A stretch of 20,094 nucleotides of DNA from Collodictyon triciliatum (GCA_043381765.1 JBHJMP010000789.1:1-20094); one strand, 5' to 3'. Positions 1 to 9,573 are shown, numbered from the stretch's first letter. The notes: generated by a model not told the origin, from the letters alone. Made by a program: numbers and translations.

Positions 1-1738
1 GTGGGAGCGCAAGTTCGTGTCCGCGCCGATTTTAGACAGTAGGGCGGGTAGTCCAAGGGGTTCTCTGTATTCTTTGCTTACTGATCGAGACCCGCAGGCT
101 AAGGACAAATCATGGCACAACTGTTGCCGGACACTGGGGTGTTTCTTTTGTCTATTCTTATTCCTTTTCGGCCAGGGATTAAGAGAGTAGGAAGGAAGGA
201 AGGAAGGAAGGGAAGCAGCGCGGGAAAGTAGACTATTATGTATTCAGCGCCTGGCTGTGGATTATCGAAACGTGTCTCTTATGCCCTAGCGAGAGACAAG
301 CGCAGGAAATAGAAAACACATCTTCAACGCGCTTATGGGTAGTAAAAAGTTCACGCTCCTGCGACGAACTTTGGTATCCTGAAAGCTGGCACACTATTCT
401 CCGTACTTTTTTACCAACAACAGAGAGCGTACTCCGGCGCCTGCCTTGCGTCTGCTGCGAAGCCATACTTTGTGACAGTTTACTTGGACTGTGCTAAGTG
501 ATTCAGGCTTGGAGACCCTAGGCGGCAATATATATCGCGGTTTGATCTGGGTGAGTTTATGTGGTGAAGGTAGGGTCAAATAAATCCGCATTTCTGCATG
601 TTTTCAGTGAAACCTGCTATTTTTGCAAAAGTCGCTGCTCATAGGGAATGTGCTGGAATCGAACACACTGCCACTTATTCAGGCTGTTGTGACGAGGCTT
701 TTGATTGTCTGCTGCTCTGCAGCGCATCACAGAATTAGCCGCGCAAGTGTTTCTTCTCGTTTTGCCTTGTGGTCGATGAGCTCACCCCATCTTTCGGAGA
801 AATGAACCTGGAAACAGCTGTTTTCAATGAAGGGAAACCGATTTTCGAAATTTTGAAAGAAAAAAAAAAGGACACGAAGGTGACACAAGCAACCGCCAGC
901 GTTCTGTCACCAGCAGGGATGAATCAGCTTTACGGAGCCGGTTGTTAATGAGGCGAGTGCGCTGTTTGGCTGTAGGTCTGCAGGGCTTGTGATTGGAGGA
1001 AGCGGGCGTGGGGGGCGTAAGTTTGTGGGTAGATAGTCAGATGTGTGCGTGTGTGAAGAAAGAGAGTGATAGTGAGAGGCACCCACAGCCGTACTCGTTC
1101 CGGAGGAATACCATGGCTGGAAGAGTGCGGCTCCACTCGGGTCAGGGTCTTTCTGTGGCTGTATGTTTATTGATCTCCGAGTTCTACAGTGGTTGTTCGG
1201 AGATGGGAGGGTCGTAGAGAGTCGCAGACGAGTTGCGTGCTTCATAAGTTGAAAAGGCAATTGCCACAGCAGACAAGGAGTACGTGGGTGGCTGAGGATG
1301 AAGGGAGGGAATCAGAGTTTAGAGAAGCTGGTGGAGAGAGAGAGCTACAAAGTGCGTGTGCTGTTCGAGGTAGAAGACTGGGCTTTTTGTGACGGCGCAG
1401 TTACAGCCAGAACGATCGGCACGTATACCGTGAAAGTGAACCTTGGGGTGAAAACCGTGGGGGGAGGAAGAGGTAGGGGGCTGCGTCTGCTGTTGCGGAT
1501 TAGACTGTGGTCGTGAGGGCCAGGCGGCGGGCTGCTAGCGCGGTTTTCAGCTGGGAGGCTTGGACAACCACCCAGCAACAGGTGGGGCGCCTTTGCAGCC
1601 AGGCCCTGGTTTTTACGCGGCCGGGCTCTGGTTGCATAAAGGCCGCGGTAGCGTGTGGGAGTGTTTCAGGCGTGCGCGTGTGTGTGTGTCAGTCTGTTCG
1701 GTTCTACCAACAAACGTGTCTGTGCACTTTGTTGCGTC
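1..1738. other. Unassigned region downstream of the AN1 gene
   Basis: I could not support a gene here. A plus-strand frame is open from the window edge to a stop near 190 and could be the tail of a gene running in from the left, but I do not recognise it. An AATAAA lies at 579-584 on the plus strand. On the minus strand, 807-727 looks like a possible last exon: an acceptor (TTTCCAG) is followed by 26 charged, helix-like codons and a TGA. I found no partner exon. A minus-strand AATAAA at 1166-1171 could end the AN1 transcript, giving a long 3' UTR. Other open frames are short and biased. Confidence 0.4.
190..213. repeat. (GGAA)n microsatellite
   Basis: About five tandem copies of the tetranucleotide GGAA/GAAG, in the unassigned left flank. 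Confidence 0.85.
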
Positions 1739-2215
1739 TCACAAGTGAATAACTTTCTGTCCGACAACAAGGGGGTTCTGGCGAGAGAGCTCCTCACGTT
1801 CGTACGTCCTGTAATCGAAGGTGCACTCGTGTTTCTCTGCGTGGCGGTGCTCGCTGCAATAGTGGCCTTCGCAGCGGCATTGAAAGCCAGCAAGGCCGAC
1901 ACGCTTCTGACATTTGCCGCATTTCTTGGCCGTAGCGGTGCGATGGACTGGGGCGGGCGAGACAGCCTCGACCATACCAAGACCGCGGGGAGCCTTTGCG
2001 TGCAGTCCCAGGATAAGGTCCACGTTGACCTCGACGTCGGAGTCGGACTCGGATAGGGCAAGAGGGCGAGCACGGAGTCTGGGTTGGTGGAGCTTCATGA
2101 TCGCGTCGTAGCAGGTTGGGCAGAAGTGGGCAAAGGGCTCGGGAGGCAGGTTCGGGTTGTTCGAGCACTTGCTGGTGCAGTTGGTGGGGTATTCGGGGTT
2201 CATCATTTCGGACAT
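1739..2215 (-). CDS. A20/AN1-type zinc-finger protein (stress-associated protein, ZFAND5/6-like)
   Basis: Single-exon gene, 158 aa, from an ATG to TGA. The C-terminal half carries a complete AN1 zinc finger: C99, C102, C113, C115, C120, H123, H129 and C131 in the family spacing C-x2-C-x10-C-x-C-x4-C-x2-H-x5-H-x-C. It is followed by the usual tail, a basic/acidic helix ending in NPLVVGQKV. Residues 13-35 form an A20-like finger (C13, C17, C32, C35), but the middle spacing is 14 residues, where 11 is usual. A serine/aspartate-rich linker (about 55-66) joins the two. Family members bind ubiquitin through A20 and act in stress signalling or proteasome regulation, in cytosol or nucleus. Whether this A20 finger still binds ubiquitin is unknown. 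Family identity is firm; the exact orthologue is not. Confidence 0.88.
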   Translation of the reverse strand: MSEMMNPEYPTNCTSKCSNNPNLPPEPFAHFCPTCYDAIMKLHQPRLRARPLALSESDSDVEVNVDLILGLHAKAPRGLGMVEAVSPAPVHRTATAKKCGKCQKRVGLAGFQCRCEGHYCSEHRHAEKHECTFDYRTYEREELSRQNPLVVGQKVIHL

Positions 2216-2345
2216 GGCGTTGGCGGGTTTGTGTGGTGGTTGGGTTCGAGGCGGGTTGGTGCTGCTTCTCGAAGGCTTGGGCTTGTGTGTAGTGTGCGTT
2301 GTCCTTGGGGAGGTGTTCCGGATTGCTGGGATATATATTTATGGT
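2216..2345 (-). promoter_or_regulatory. Probable leader and promoter of the AN1 gene
   Basis: The roughly 110 nt before the start codon, read on the minus strand, are rich in C and A and poor in G, unlike the surrounding DNA. A TATA-like stretch (ATAAATATATAT on the minus strand, 2331-2342) lies about 120 nt upstream of the ATG. The transcription start is not defined by the sequence. Confidence 0.35.
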
Positions 2346-3073
2346 TTAGTAAGAGGAAGGCAATCGCAAAGAGAGTCGCTGCAGGTCAACGCTTTCAAGC
2401 TATATACCCCTCGGCTGCTGCCAACCGTTTGAAAATGGGCTATAATCCTAGGCGGAAGGTTTTCGGTGAGTGATTTTGCGCTTATGAGCGGACAAAAAAT
2501 CCGCAATTTTATTGGCGGCTAAAGCAGGACAGAACAACAAAGATGGTGGATTTCCTTTTGTGGCTTCTGAGATTGGTGTGGTCGGAGGGTGGAAGGTTAC
2601 AAGGAAATGCGGCAGTGCTTCGTAAATCTCAGCTGAGGGAAAACAAAACCCCTTCGAGAGACTTTGTCATGGCACGTATCCGTGTCTTTCCTCTAATTCC
2701 TTCCCCACTCTCCTCTCCGCCCAACACGAGGCAGATGCATACATCAGTGGTTTATCGAAGGGACTTGAGGCTTTCCCGAAGTGGTTTGAAATGGCCCAAG
2801 CCGAGCCGTCAGAAAGGGGGAACAGAGCCCGATGAGACGAGGGCTGAGTACACAAGCGGGGTATAGATAGGAGAAGGATACTGGGAATGCAACTTACATT
2901 TATCACCCATGATGCACGCCATTATCAACTCAAAGAGAGAGAGAGAGAGGAGGTCATTTATCTTTCTTTACTTCCTTCCAATTCCTCTTCCTCTATTTTG
3001 TCTCATGATTGCTGGTTTTCTTTTTCTTCCTTATTCCTCCTTCCTCTCTTTGAGTTGCATTCGTATTCGCTTT
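2346..3073. other. Intergenic region between AN1 and RING genes
   Basis: No supported gene. A plus-strand frame of about 107 codons at 2543-2866 begins with ATG but has no recognisable domain and ordinary composition, so I do not call it. The right part is the 3' flank of the RING gene. On the minus strand it is purine-rich and holds only a near-match to a polyadenylation signal (AATAAG, about 45 nt after the stop). A dinucleotide GA run lies at 2934-2950. Confidence 0.45.
2934..2950. repeat. (GA)n dinucleotide run
   Basis: Eight consecutive GA units on the plus strand. Confidence 0.85.
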
Positions 3074-4429
3074 CTACAACAAGGATGCGCAATGAGCAAC
3101 CCGAATCTTGGACTCTATGTTTTCGCGGCACACGGGGCACTTTGCAAGCTTAATGGAGCAGTCCATGCAGGCGCACATGTGAGCGCAAGGGAAGAAGGCG
3201 ATGACGGCGGGGTCTGCGATGCAGACGCAGCACTCCTTGACGTCGGGCAGCAGGGCGGGGCGCGTGGGGTGGGAGGGGATGTAGTCGGCGAGCCCGTCGG
3301 CGGTGCGCGCGGGGAGGAGCGGGAGGGTGCGGCGGGCGTGGTAGAGCAGGGTGCGGAGCTGGTGGGGCAGGCGGGCGAGGGGCGGGAAGACGTGGACCCA
3401 GTCGGCGGGCGAGACGAGGGGGAGGAGGGGCGGGGCGAGGCCGTGGGCAGCCAGCCGCGCGGCGATGTCGTGGGCCGGCAGCGACGGCAGCAGCGCGCCA
3501 AGGGCGTCGACCAGGGCGTGCTCGGAGGCCCAGTTTGTGCGGCCGGCCAGCTGCGCGAGACCCGCCGCGGGGCGCACCAGCCCGCAGCATACGGCACACA
3601 GCTGCTCCCACCGCAGCCGCTCGCCGACGCCCATGCGCCCTGCCACTGCCCGCGCGCCCACCAGCCGGCCCAGATCCAGACGCGGATCCAGATCCAGACG
3701 CGGATCCAGATGCAGCAGCGGATGCGCCACCGCCACGCCACGCAGCGCCTGCAGCCCGGCCCCCAGCCCCAGGCTCCGCCCCGCCTCCGCGCACTCCCGC
3801 ACCGTCCACTGCGCCGGCGGCCCGTGCGGGGCGAGGCGGGCGAGCAGCTGCGTCATCTCGGCGTCTGTGCGCCGGTGGCGGCCGGGCGCGTGCATCCAGA
3901 CCTCTGCGCTGGGCGGCGCGGCCCCCGGCAGGTGGATGGAGACGAGCCCGTCGGGCCAGACCACGGCCGCCCCGCCCCGCATGGGCCACAGCCGCCCCGC
4001 CGCAACCGCGATGCCGTCCACGCATGCGCCCTGCGCCCCCGCACACGCCTCGCCTGGCCCGTCCGCCTCCGCGTCTGGCCCGTCCACGCCCGCGTCTGGT
4101 CCGTCCGCCTCCGCGTCTGCAGCCGCAGCCCCCGCCCGGTACACAAGGCGGCCCCCCGCGACTGCCCCGCGCCACACCAGGCCGCCGTCTGCGTCCAGCC
4201 ACTGGGCCACGTGCACAGGCACCGCCGCGCCAAAGACGCCCGGCCGCGAAAAGATGTGTCCGGTCGGCTCGCGCCACCGGTGGATGGTCAGCGTCTCGGA
4301 GGCCACCAGCAGCAGGTGATGCCGCCCCGTCCCCGCCTCGAACCCGTGCGCCACCAGCCGCACCTGCTCGTCCTCTCGCCCGATCCCCGGCACCAGCAGC
4401 GGCTCCTCGCAGTCTGTTGCGCTCTGCAT
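3074..4429 (-). CDS. RING-finger protein, putative E3 ubiquitin ligase, with unrecognised N-terminal region
   Basis: Single long frame, 451 aa from the first ATG (4427-4429) to TAG. A C3HC4 RING finger sits near the C-terminus at residues 400-434: C400, C403, C415, H417, C421, C424, C431, C434. The spacing is like the RINGs of IAP and MGRN/NEURL-type ligases; such domains recruit E2 enzymes for ubiquitin transfer. The preceding 400 residues match no family I know. Residues about 20-190 are hydrophobic/tryptophan-containing and could be beta-propeller-like; the rest is leucine-rich and probably helical. Two in-frame tandem repeats add low complexity. The gene is far more GC-rich than the genes to its right. 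The frame stays open upstream to 4519 and beyond without an ATG, so a small 5' exon cannot be excluded. Function as a ligase is inferred from the RING alone. Confidence 0.72.
   Translation of the reverse strand: MQSATDCEEPLLVPGIGREDEQVRLVAHGFEAGTGRHHLLLVASETLTIHRWREPTGHIFSRPGVFGAAVPVHVAQWLDADGGLVWRGAVAGGRLVYRAGAAAADAEADGPDAGVDGPDAEADGPGEACAGAQGACVDGIAVAAGRLWPMRGGAAVVWPDGLVSIHLPGAAPPSAEVWMHAPGRHRRTDAEMTQLLARLAPHGPPAQWTVRECAEAGRSLGLGAGLQALRGVAVAHPLLHLDPRLDLDPRLDLGRLVGARAVAGRMGVGERLRWEQLCAVCCGLVRPAAGLAQLAGRTNWASEHALVDALGALLPSLPAHDIAARLAAHGLAPPLLPLVSPADWVHVFPPLARLPHQLRTLLYHARRTLPLLPARTADGLADYIPSHPTRPALLPDVKECCVCIADPAVIAFFPCAHMCACMDCSIKLAKCPVCRENIESKIRVAHCASLL
3673..3708. repeat. Two perfect 18-bp tandem copies inside the RING gene
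   Basis: Unit GATCCAGACGCGGATCCA, repeated exactly. On the coding strand it encodes a repeating Leu-Asp-Leu-Asp-Pro-Arg pattern, so the repeat is in frame and has lengthened the protein. Confidence 0.85.
4052..4114. repeat. Three 21-bp tandem copies inside the RING gene
   Basis: Units at 4052-4072, 4073-4093 and 4094-4114 differ at a few bases. On the coding strand each gives a seven-residue Ala-Asp-Gly-Pro-Asp-Ala-Glu-like block, so the reading frame is kept. Confidence 0.85.
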
Positions 4430-4452
4430 CGCCCGCTGTTTGCCTGCACGTG

Positions 4453-4506
4453 TTTGATCACTTTGATCACTTTGATCGCTTTGATCCCTTTGATCTCTTT
4501 GATTGC
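4453..4506. repeat. Six 9-bp tandem units (TTTGATCNC) just upstream of the RING gene
   Basis: Six units of consensus TTTGATCNC lie between the EFHC1 polyadenylation signal and the RING start codon. The nine-base period keeps the RING frame open, where it would read Asp-Gln-Ser/Arg repeats. I find no ATG upstream in that frame, so it is more likely leader or promoter than coding. Confidence 0.8.
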
Positions 4507-4547
4507 TGTGATTCGGCAAACGTGGGCACGCGGCGCCAGCTGCAGGC

Positions 4548-4553
4548 TTTATT
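4548..4553 (-). terminator. Polyadenylation signal AATAAA of the EFHC1 gene
   Basis: Minus-strand AATAAA, about 60 nt past the EFHC1 stop codon and about 120 nt before the RING start codon. Position and sequence fit a canonical signal. Cleavage would then occur almost at the RING promoter. Confidence 0.6.
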
Positions 4554-4612
4554 CCCGGTGGCGTGGAGGGGAAAGAAGACGGGAGGAGGAAAGGGAAGGC
4601 GCAGTCTCGGGG

Positions 4613-6685
4613 CTAGAAGAAGGACAGGACGGAGTCCACAGAGAGGGCGCCCTTGCCGTCCGGATCGAGTGCGCGGCAGACGGTCAGCGTCTCCTGTGGG
4701 TGGTTTGTGAGTCTGTGGATCTGTGGATCTGTAAGTCTGTCGAAGCAGCGGCTGCTTACGTGGTCTGTGATGCCCGGCAGAACTTCGCGGAAGGCCGCGC
4801 GCACTTGCTGGTATGTGACGGAGCCCGTCCGCAGTTTGTCCTGCTTGGTCACCGCCTGCTGGATGGCCTCCCGTGACTTCGCAGCCTGCCTCAGCGAGTT
4901 GATGACTCTGTTGGGAGGTGTGGGGTGTGTTGAGAAAAGAGAAAGAGGAGAAAAAAATCGTGGTGTGCGGCTGTGTGGATTCGTACTGGTCGATGTCACT
5001 CTTGGGAAACTCAGATGGGTGCTGCTCCATGTACGTGAGGGCGTATTCATCCGCTTGCAGAAGCTGCAGTGTGTGTCCAAAGAATGCCAACTGACCTCCT
5101 ACAAATAAGTCGTCTCCTCCTGTGATAAGGCAGAGTGAATGATTTGTCTCGTAGTGTGTCTTGCTTTGGTTCATTTTGTTATTTTCTTGTTCTTTTTTTT
5201 TTTTTGTTTTTTCGTTAAAAAAGAAAAATGAGTGTTATCAACATAATCACAAATAAAGTGGATTTCTTTTTGAAGAAAAAAAGGTATCTATTGAATCCAC
5301 AATATCAATGGCTGTATGAATTGGTCGAGAAATCCTGGTGGTCTGAATAATGTGTGTTTGTTGCAAGGGCTACCCTTGACGCTGTCGAGTACACTCACGT
5401 ATGTGTCGATTCCCACTCGGGTGCTTCAGCTTCATGCGCTCAAGGAATTTCCCTCCGGTCACCCCGGAGTTCTTTTGTGGTGGCTCAAACACACTGATGG
5501 TATCGTCCTGGAGGTAATAACTCACAACAAAACGACGGTCCTGGAGGGAAAATAGTTTTTATCAGCTCAATCTCATGCATATACTCATTATTATCTTTTG
5601 ATACACCCCTCATAATAAAGGTACGTCTAGTTACAATTATGATTTTTCTTTTTTTCTTTTTCTTTTTTTCTTTTTTCTTTTTTTCTTTTTTTCTTTTTTT
5701 CTTTTTTTCTTTTTTTCTTTTTTTCTTTTTTTCTTTTTTTCTTTTTTTCTTTTTTCTTTTTCTTTGTGTATTGGTCTTGATAATACACTCAGATTTGGTG
5801 TTGGGATTTCAAAAAAGTACATCATTCTTTGATTTCTTCTACAAACTTTCTTGATATAATTAAATGTCTTACGAAATCTTCGGGCACTCTGGAAATCAAC
5901 TTGGCCAGATATCGCAGCACTTTGTGGTCCTTGGTAATCAGTTTAACCATGTCCTTGCGTGGTGGCTTCGGCATCAAAAGCAAACAATTCCTAAAGTGCG
6001 TTCATTCATCAACATTCCGTATATTTTTATTAAATAACAATAATAAAATTCCTTCACATAATTAAGAATCCTAGTATGTTTTTCGCATTTACTTTTCACA
6101 CTACCCATTAGGCAACTGGCAATAGCATGAGAGAAAGAGAAGAAAATAGAAATGAATATGATATGTGAATGGGAAAGGAAATATTGATGCGGTGGATACT
6201 TACCCGATAGTGTCCTCTTCATTTCCGAAGCCATTATACGGTGGTAGTGCAGGTGCTGTTTCAATCCCACCGTTATCATCCCAAGTGTGCTCCACAAGAG
6301 GAACCATGTCGCGATCCATTTTTTGATAGAAACTCCGTGTGAACTGGTCACAATCATGGCTGCGCAAAGTTCAGACCAAAGCCGATGAGTGAATAAGGAT
6401 TTTGAAAGGCATAAGTGAGGATAAATGCTTCTTCCTTTTTTTTTCAAAAATGAACTTTTGATAGCTCTTAAAGTTTGTTTTGTTGTTTTGTTGTTGTTGT
6501 TTTGTTGTTGTTGTTTTGTTGTTGTTGTTTTGTTGTTGTTGTTGTTGTTGTTTTGTTGTTGTTGTTTTGTTGTTGTTGTTGTTGTTGTTTTGTTGTTGTT
6601 GTTTTGTTGTTGTTGTTGTTGTTGTTGTTTTGTTGTTGTTGTTTTGTTGTTGTTGTTTTGTTGTTGTTGTTTTGTTGTTGTTGTT

Positions 6686-6727
<42 letters not shown>

Positions 6728-9480
6728 TGTTGTTGTTTTGTTGTTGTTTTGTTGTTGTTGTTTTGTTGTTGTTTTGTTGTTGTTTTGTTGTTGTTTTGTT
6801 GTTGTTTTGTTGTTGTTTTGTTGTTGTTTTGTTGTTGTTTTGTTGTTGTTTTGTTGTTGTTTTGTTGTTTTGCTGTTTTGTTGTTTTGTTGTTTTGTTGT
6901 TTTGTTGTTTTGTTGTTTTGTTGTTCCTATTTTTCATGGGTAAGTATAAGAAGAAAAAAAGAGAATTGTTGTATGTGAAATTAAATAACTCCATTTACAT
7001 TTCAAACTTCCGACCAAACACATTGACAACCGTCCCGATTTCAAAGTCCTCATCAGTGTAATAGGGTGATGCCTTAATATCTATTGATGTAAGAAACATG
7101 GGAGTGGTATTAAGAAAAAATGCCAAGTTTTTCACACGACACTCAGGTATATGAGTAAGAATTTGTCAAGTTTATGAAAGAAGAAAAAGAATGGTAAAAG
7201 GCCATTGAATGGTGACGAAGATAGCAAAAGAACCTGTAAGGTCTGTAAAGTGCCGTGGTAACTTTGTTCTCTTGAGCACAAAAGGCTCGATACCAGAGTT
7301 TGGTGAGCAAATTTCCCTGATCTAAGTTTGTAAATGTTAACATGTGCAGCTACAAAAAAAAAAAAAAAAAAATTATATATCTTATTGAATGGATAGATAA
7401 ATCTTCCACATTTTTATATAGAATTTCTTGATCTGCATTCAGAGTGTAATTAGAATATTTATATACCTCTATTGTATCATCGACAAGGAAGTAACGCATC
7501 ACCTTTTGAACGAGATTTCATATAGTGGTTAGCAATACACTAATTTCACAAAAAAATAGTTCTAAGAAAAGACCGTCAAGACACGTATGTGTATATTTAA
7601 ACTCATACAGACAGAGCGGAAGAAAACAATCAAACTGGCACACAACTTACCAGACGATGGACTTCTCCATACATACTCGCACGGTCATCCCAAACACCAA
7701 AGAATCTCAAAACCTTGCGGTCGTTGGCAAGGAATTTGCGCAGCCCAAGTTTTGCTGTATCAAATTCTCCCAATCTCTCGTGTATAGTCATCTTCTTCCT
7801 CTTCTCTGAATATGCGTCTGCTGGTGGTTGTTCGGCGCGTCCTAGAGTTCCAAAACACATCATCATGCAGATACAACATGGTAATGAATACATTATAATA
7901 TTTGAGAGAGCGCATGCTAGGTTGGGGTTAGATTTCAAATAAATCGGGTTTAAGTGAACCTGGGTCAAGTCCCTGTTTCATCATAAATGCACGAGTGAAT
8001 TCATCACAGTTGATTATCCGAATCACCTTTCCATAGATATTCAGCTCGACACCGCACCGTAAGTCTCTCAATGTATAGTACTCTACTTCGTTCTAATGCA
8101 AGAAAAAAAATCAGTTCTGTGTGTGTGCCTATAATGTTTTAAGTGTTGATGGACGATAAAATTGAATAAATATAAACAGAAGTTGAAATTGCAAGCGCTC
8201 AAAATGAAGGCAAATTGAGTACTGAAAACGGAGACTTACCTTAGGTAAAAGTTGTCTTTTGATCAATCTTCCAAGGGGCATTCCTATTAAATGTCAAATC
8301 CCATTAATCCCTGGACAAATTTCAAAGTAAAGAAGAGGGATAAAATCATAAAAAAAATTAAAAAAGAAAGAAAGAAAGGGAAAGACAACTGGGTTTATCA
8401 TGCTATTAATGCTCGACGAATAGTCAAGAGCTTACCGCTATTTTCCCAGTATTTCTCTGTAACCATTATGCTGTCATCTTCAGGAAAATATTCGATGACG
8501 CAGCGTCGTACACGATATGTTTCATCTGGGCTTTCGTGTACAGACTCCATGAAGTAACCGTCGAACCGAAGTGCCTTGACACCATATAGAATAAAGTAAA
8601 AAAAAAAAAAAAGGCATAGTGAATTCCAATGTTTGAATAGAATGTCACAGATCTATGGAAACCATCTTAATTGCTGGAAAAAAGTCTATTGTAATATGCT
8701 CTTTTCAAAATGAGTATATCCCATATCCCAGCTCCATAATCAACCTTCATCTGTATGAGATGGTTTTACATAGAAAGATAAATACTCACCACTTTGTCGT
8801 ATGCAACATACGGCGGAACAACTGTGGGTGGGCCGCTTGGTTTGGGCCTATCAGGAAATATGCCAAAACATAGACATCGTGAGCACGTTTGACAGAAAAA
8901 TACTATAATATGAGACTGGCCCCACAAAATTCGTGGCATACTTTCCATAAGTGAGCTCTGGATCATATTCAAAAGGCTCTGATGGGCTCTGTTCTGCGCG
9001 TTCCTATTGATGATACCGTGATTATTCGCTCAAAGTGTTTGATTCCTTCGAGTAAGATATAAAGACCCTGATTTAGGTGACTTCCTATTGTGTTAATGAG
9101 AAAAGAAACCTGCAATATGATTACTGTAATATTTGCTTGGAATCATGTGCTCACCTTCTTTAGTCTTGTTGCGATGTGTTCCTCTCCAGCAATTCCACGG
9201 CGATCTTCGTGTGTTAAGTTGTAACCATTCTTAAAGGAAAACGCCTGCGGTTTGTGATGCTGCTTTCTTGCCTGCAGAAACCCATTATTTAAGCGTAAGT
9301 ATAGATCTCATATAGATTATTTGGCCTCGAGAGTACCATGTTCTGATGTATAAATTATATGATTGCGCGAATACACCGAAGGACCACAAACGGAGGCTGA
9401 AACGGAATAGTATATTGTTGGTCTGATACAATCACATTGAGTACTTGGGATGTGAGACGTACCTCTTGCAAGGTTGGCAT
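4613..9480 (-). CDS. EFHC1: EFHC1/Rib72-family ciliary protein: three DM10 domains plus EF-hand pair
   Basis: Microtubule inner protein of ciliary doublets (Rib72 in Chlamydomonas, EFHC1/EFHC2 in animals). 581 aa in 17 exons: 9480-9463, 9271-9155, 9003-8942, 8847-8790, 8574-8436, 8283-8240, 8092-7960, 7841-7651, 7502-7467, 7321-7234, 7080-6999, 6359-6204, 5990-5873, 5540-5399, 5119-4987, 4907-4760, 4693-4613. All introns are GT-AG and every phase matches. DM10 domains begin near residues 86, 229 and 394, each with the family pattern of an FxGY/VLRF strand, an acidic DDT/DDS turn, a G-K/R block and a C/D-D-x-F/Y end. The third holds the hallmark FEPPQKNSG and GGKFLER. EF-hand loops start at D529 and D565, 36 residues apart as in paired EF-hands; both lack the acidic residue at position 12, so tight calcium binding is doubtful. 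Human EFHC1 is 640 aa. Start chosen because MPTLQE, in a tiny first exon, leads in phase into the conserved NGY segment. The paralogue assignment within EFHC1/2 is open. Confidence 0.93.
4694..4759 (-). other. 66-nt in-frame intron 16 of the EFHC1 gene
   Basis: Starts GTAAGC and ends CCCACAG on the minus strand. It has no stop and is divisible by three, so retention would add 22 residues between the two EF-hands. Removing it restores the 36-residue loop-to-loop spacing expected for an EF-hand pair. I therefore treat it as a true intron, perhaps sometimes retained. Confidence 0.75.
5643..5765. repeat. Polypyrimidine repeat (CTTTTTTT)n in EFHC1 intron 13
   Basis: Tandem units of a C followed by five to seven T on the plus strand. 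On the transcribed sense strand of EFHC1 this reads (GAAAAAAA)n. Confidence 0.9.
6475..6925. repeat. Long TTG/TTTTG compound microsatellite in EFHC1 intron 11
   Basis: About 450 bp made only of TTTTG followed by one or more TTG. Units are mostly 14 bp (TTTTG + 3 TTG, with longer TTG runs) on the left, 11 bp in the middle and 8 bp on the right, with a single interrupting GC. On the EFHC1 sense strand it is (CAA/CAAAA)n. It accounts for most of the 639-nt intron. Confidence 0.95.
7354..7372. repeat. A19 homopolymer in EFHC1 intron 9
   Basis: Nineteen A on the plus strand, so poly-T on the EFHC1 sense strand. It lies about 30 nt before the acceptor of exon 10 and may serve as its polypyrimidine tract. 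Confidence 0.85.
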
Positions 9481-9573
9481 CATTTGATTCAATAGCGACA
9501 TCGTATTTCCGAACTGTGTCTTCTAGGCTTTGGTAAAATATTCTGTGTTTTTTTCTAACGCTGGTCAAAACTG

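Noticed and set aside
1-190. Plus-strand frame open from the window edge, about 62 codons
   Set aside because: It could be the end of a gene, but there is no recognisable motif and the length is within chance for GC-rich DNA.
2225-2262. T-loop-like GGTTCGAGG suggesting a tRNA
   Set aside because: No acceptor stem, D-arm or anticodon arm can be folded around it at the right distances.
4430-4519. 30-residue N-terminal extension of the RING protein starting at TTG
   Set aside because: The first codon is TTG, which is not a normal eukaryotic start, and the added residues are just the 9-bp repeat. I start at the ATG at 4429.
2909-4876. 655-codon plus-strand open frame, and other long frames (375, 391 and 322 codons) over the RING gene
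   Set aside because: They are low-complexity Arg/Pro/Ala/Gln-rich readings of the GC-rich RING gene in wrong frames. Only the minus-strand frame has a complete RING finger.
6371-6994. 207-codon minus-strand frame rich in Asn, Thr, Gln and Lys
   Set aside because: It is a translation of the intron-11 microsatellite. The flanking EFHC1 exons join across it in phase.
7143-7343. 66-codon minus-strand frame covering EFHC1 exon 10
   Set aside because: Its frame does not match the family. The same DNA in another frame, 7321-7234, gives the conserved IREI...PNSG segment and joins both neighbouring exons in phase.
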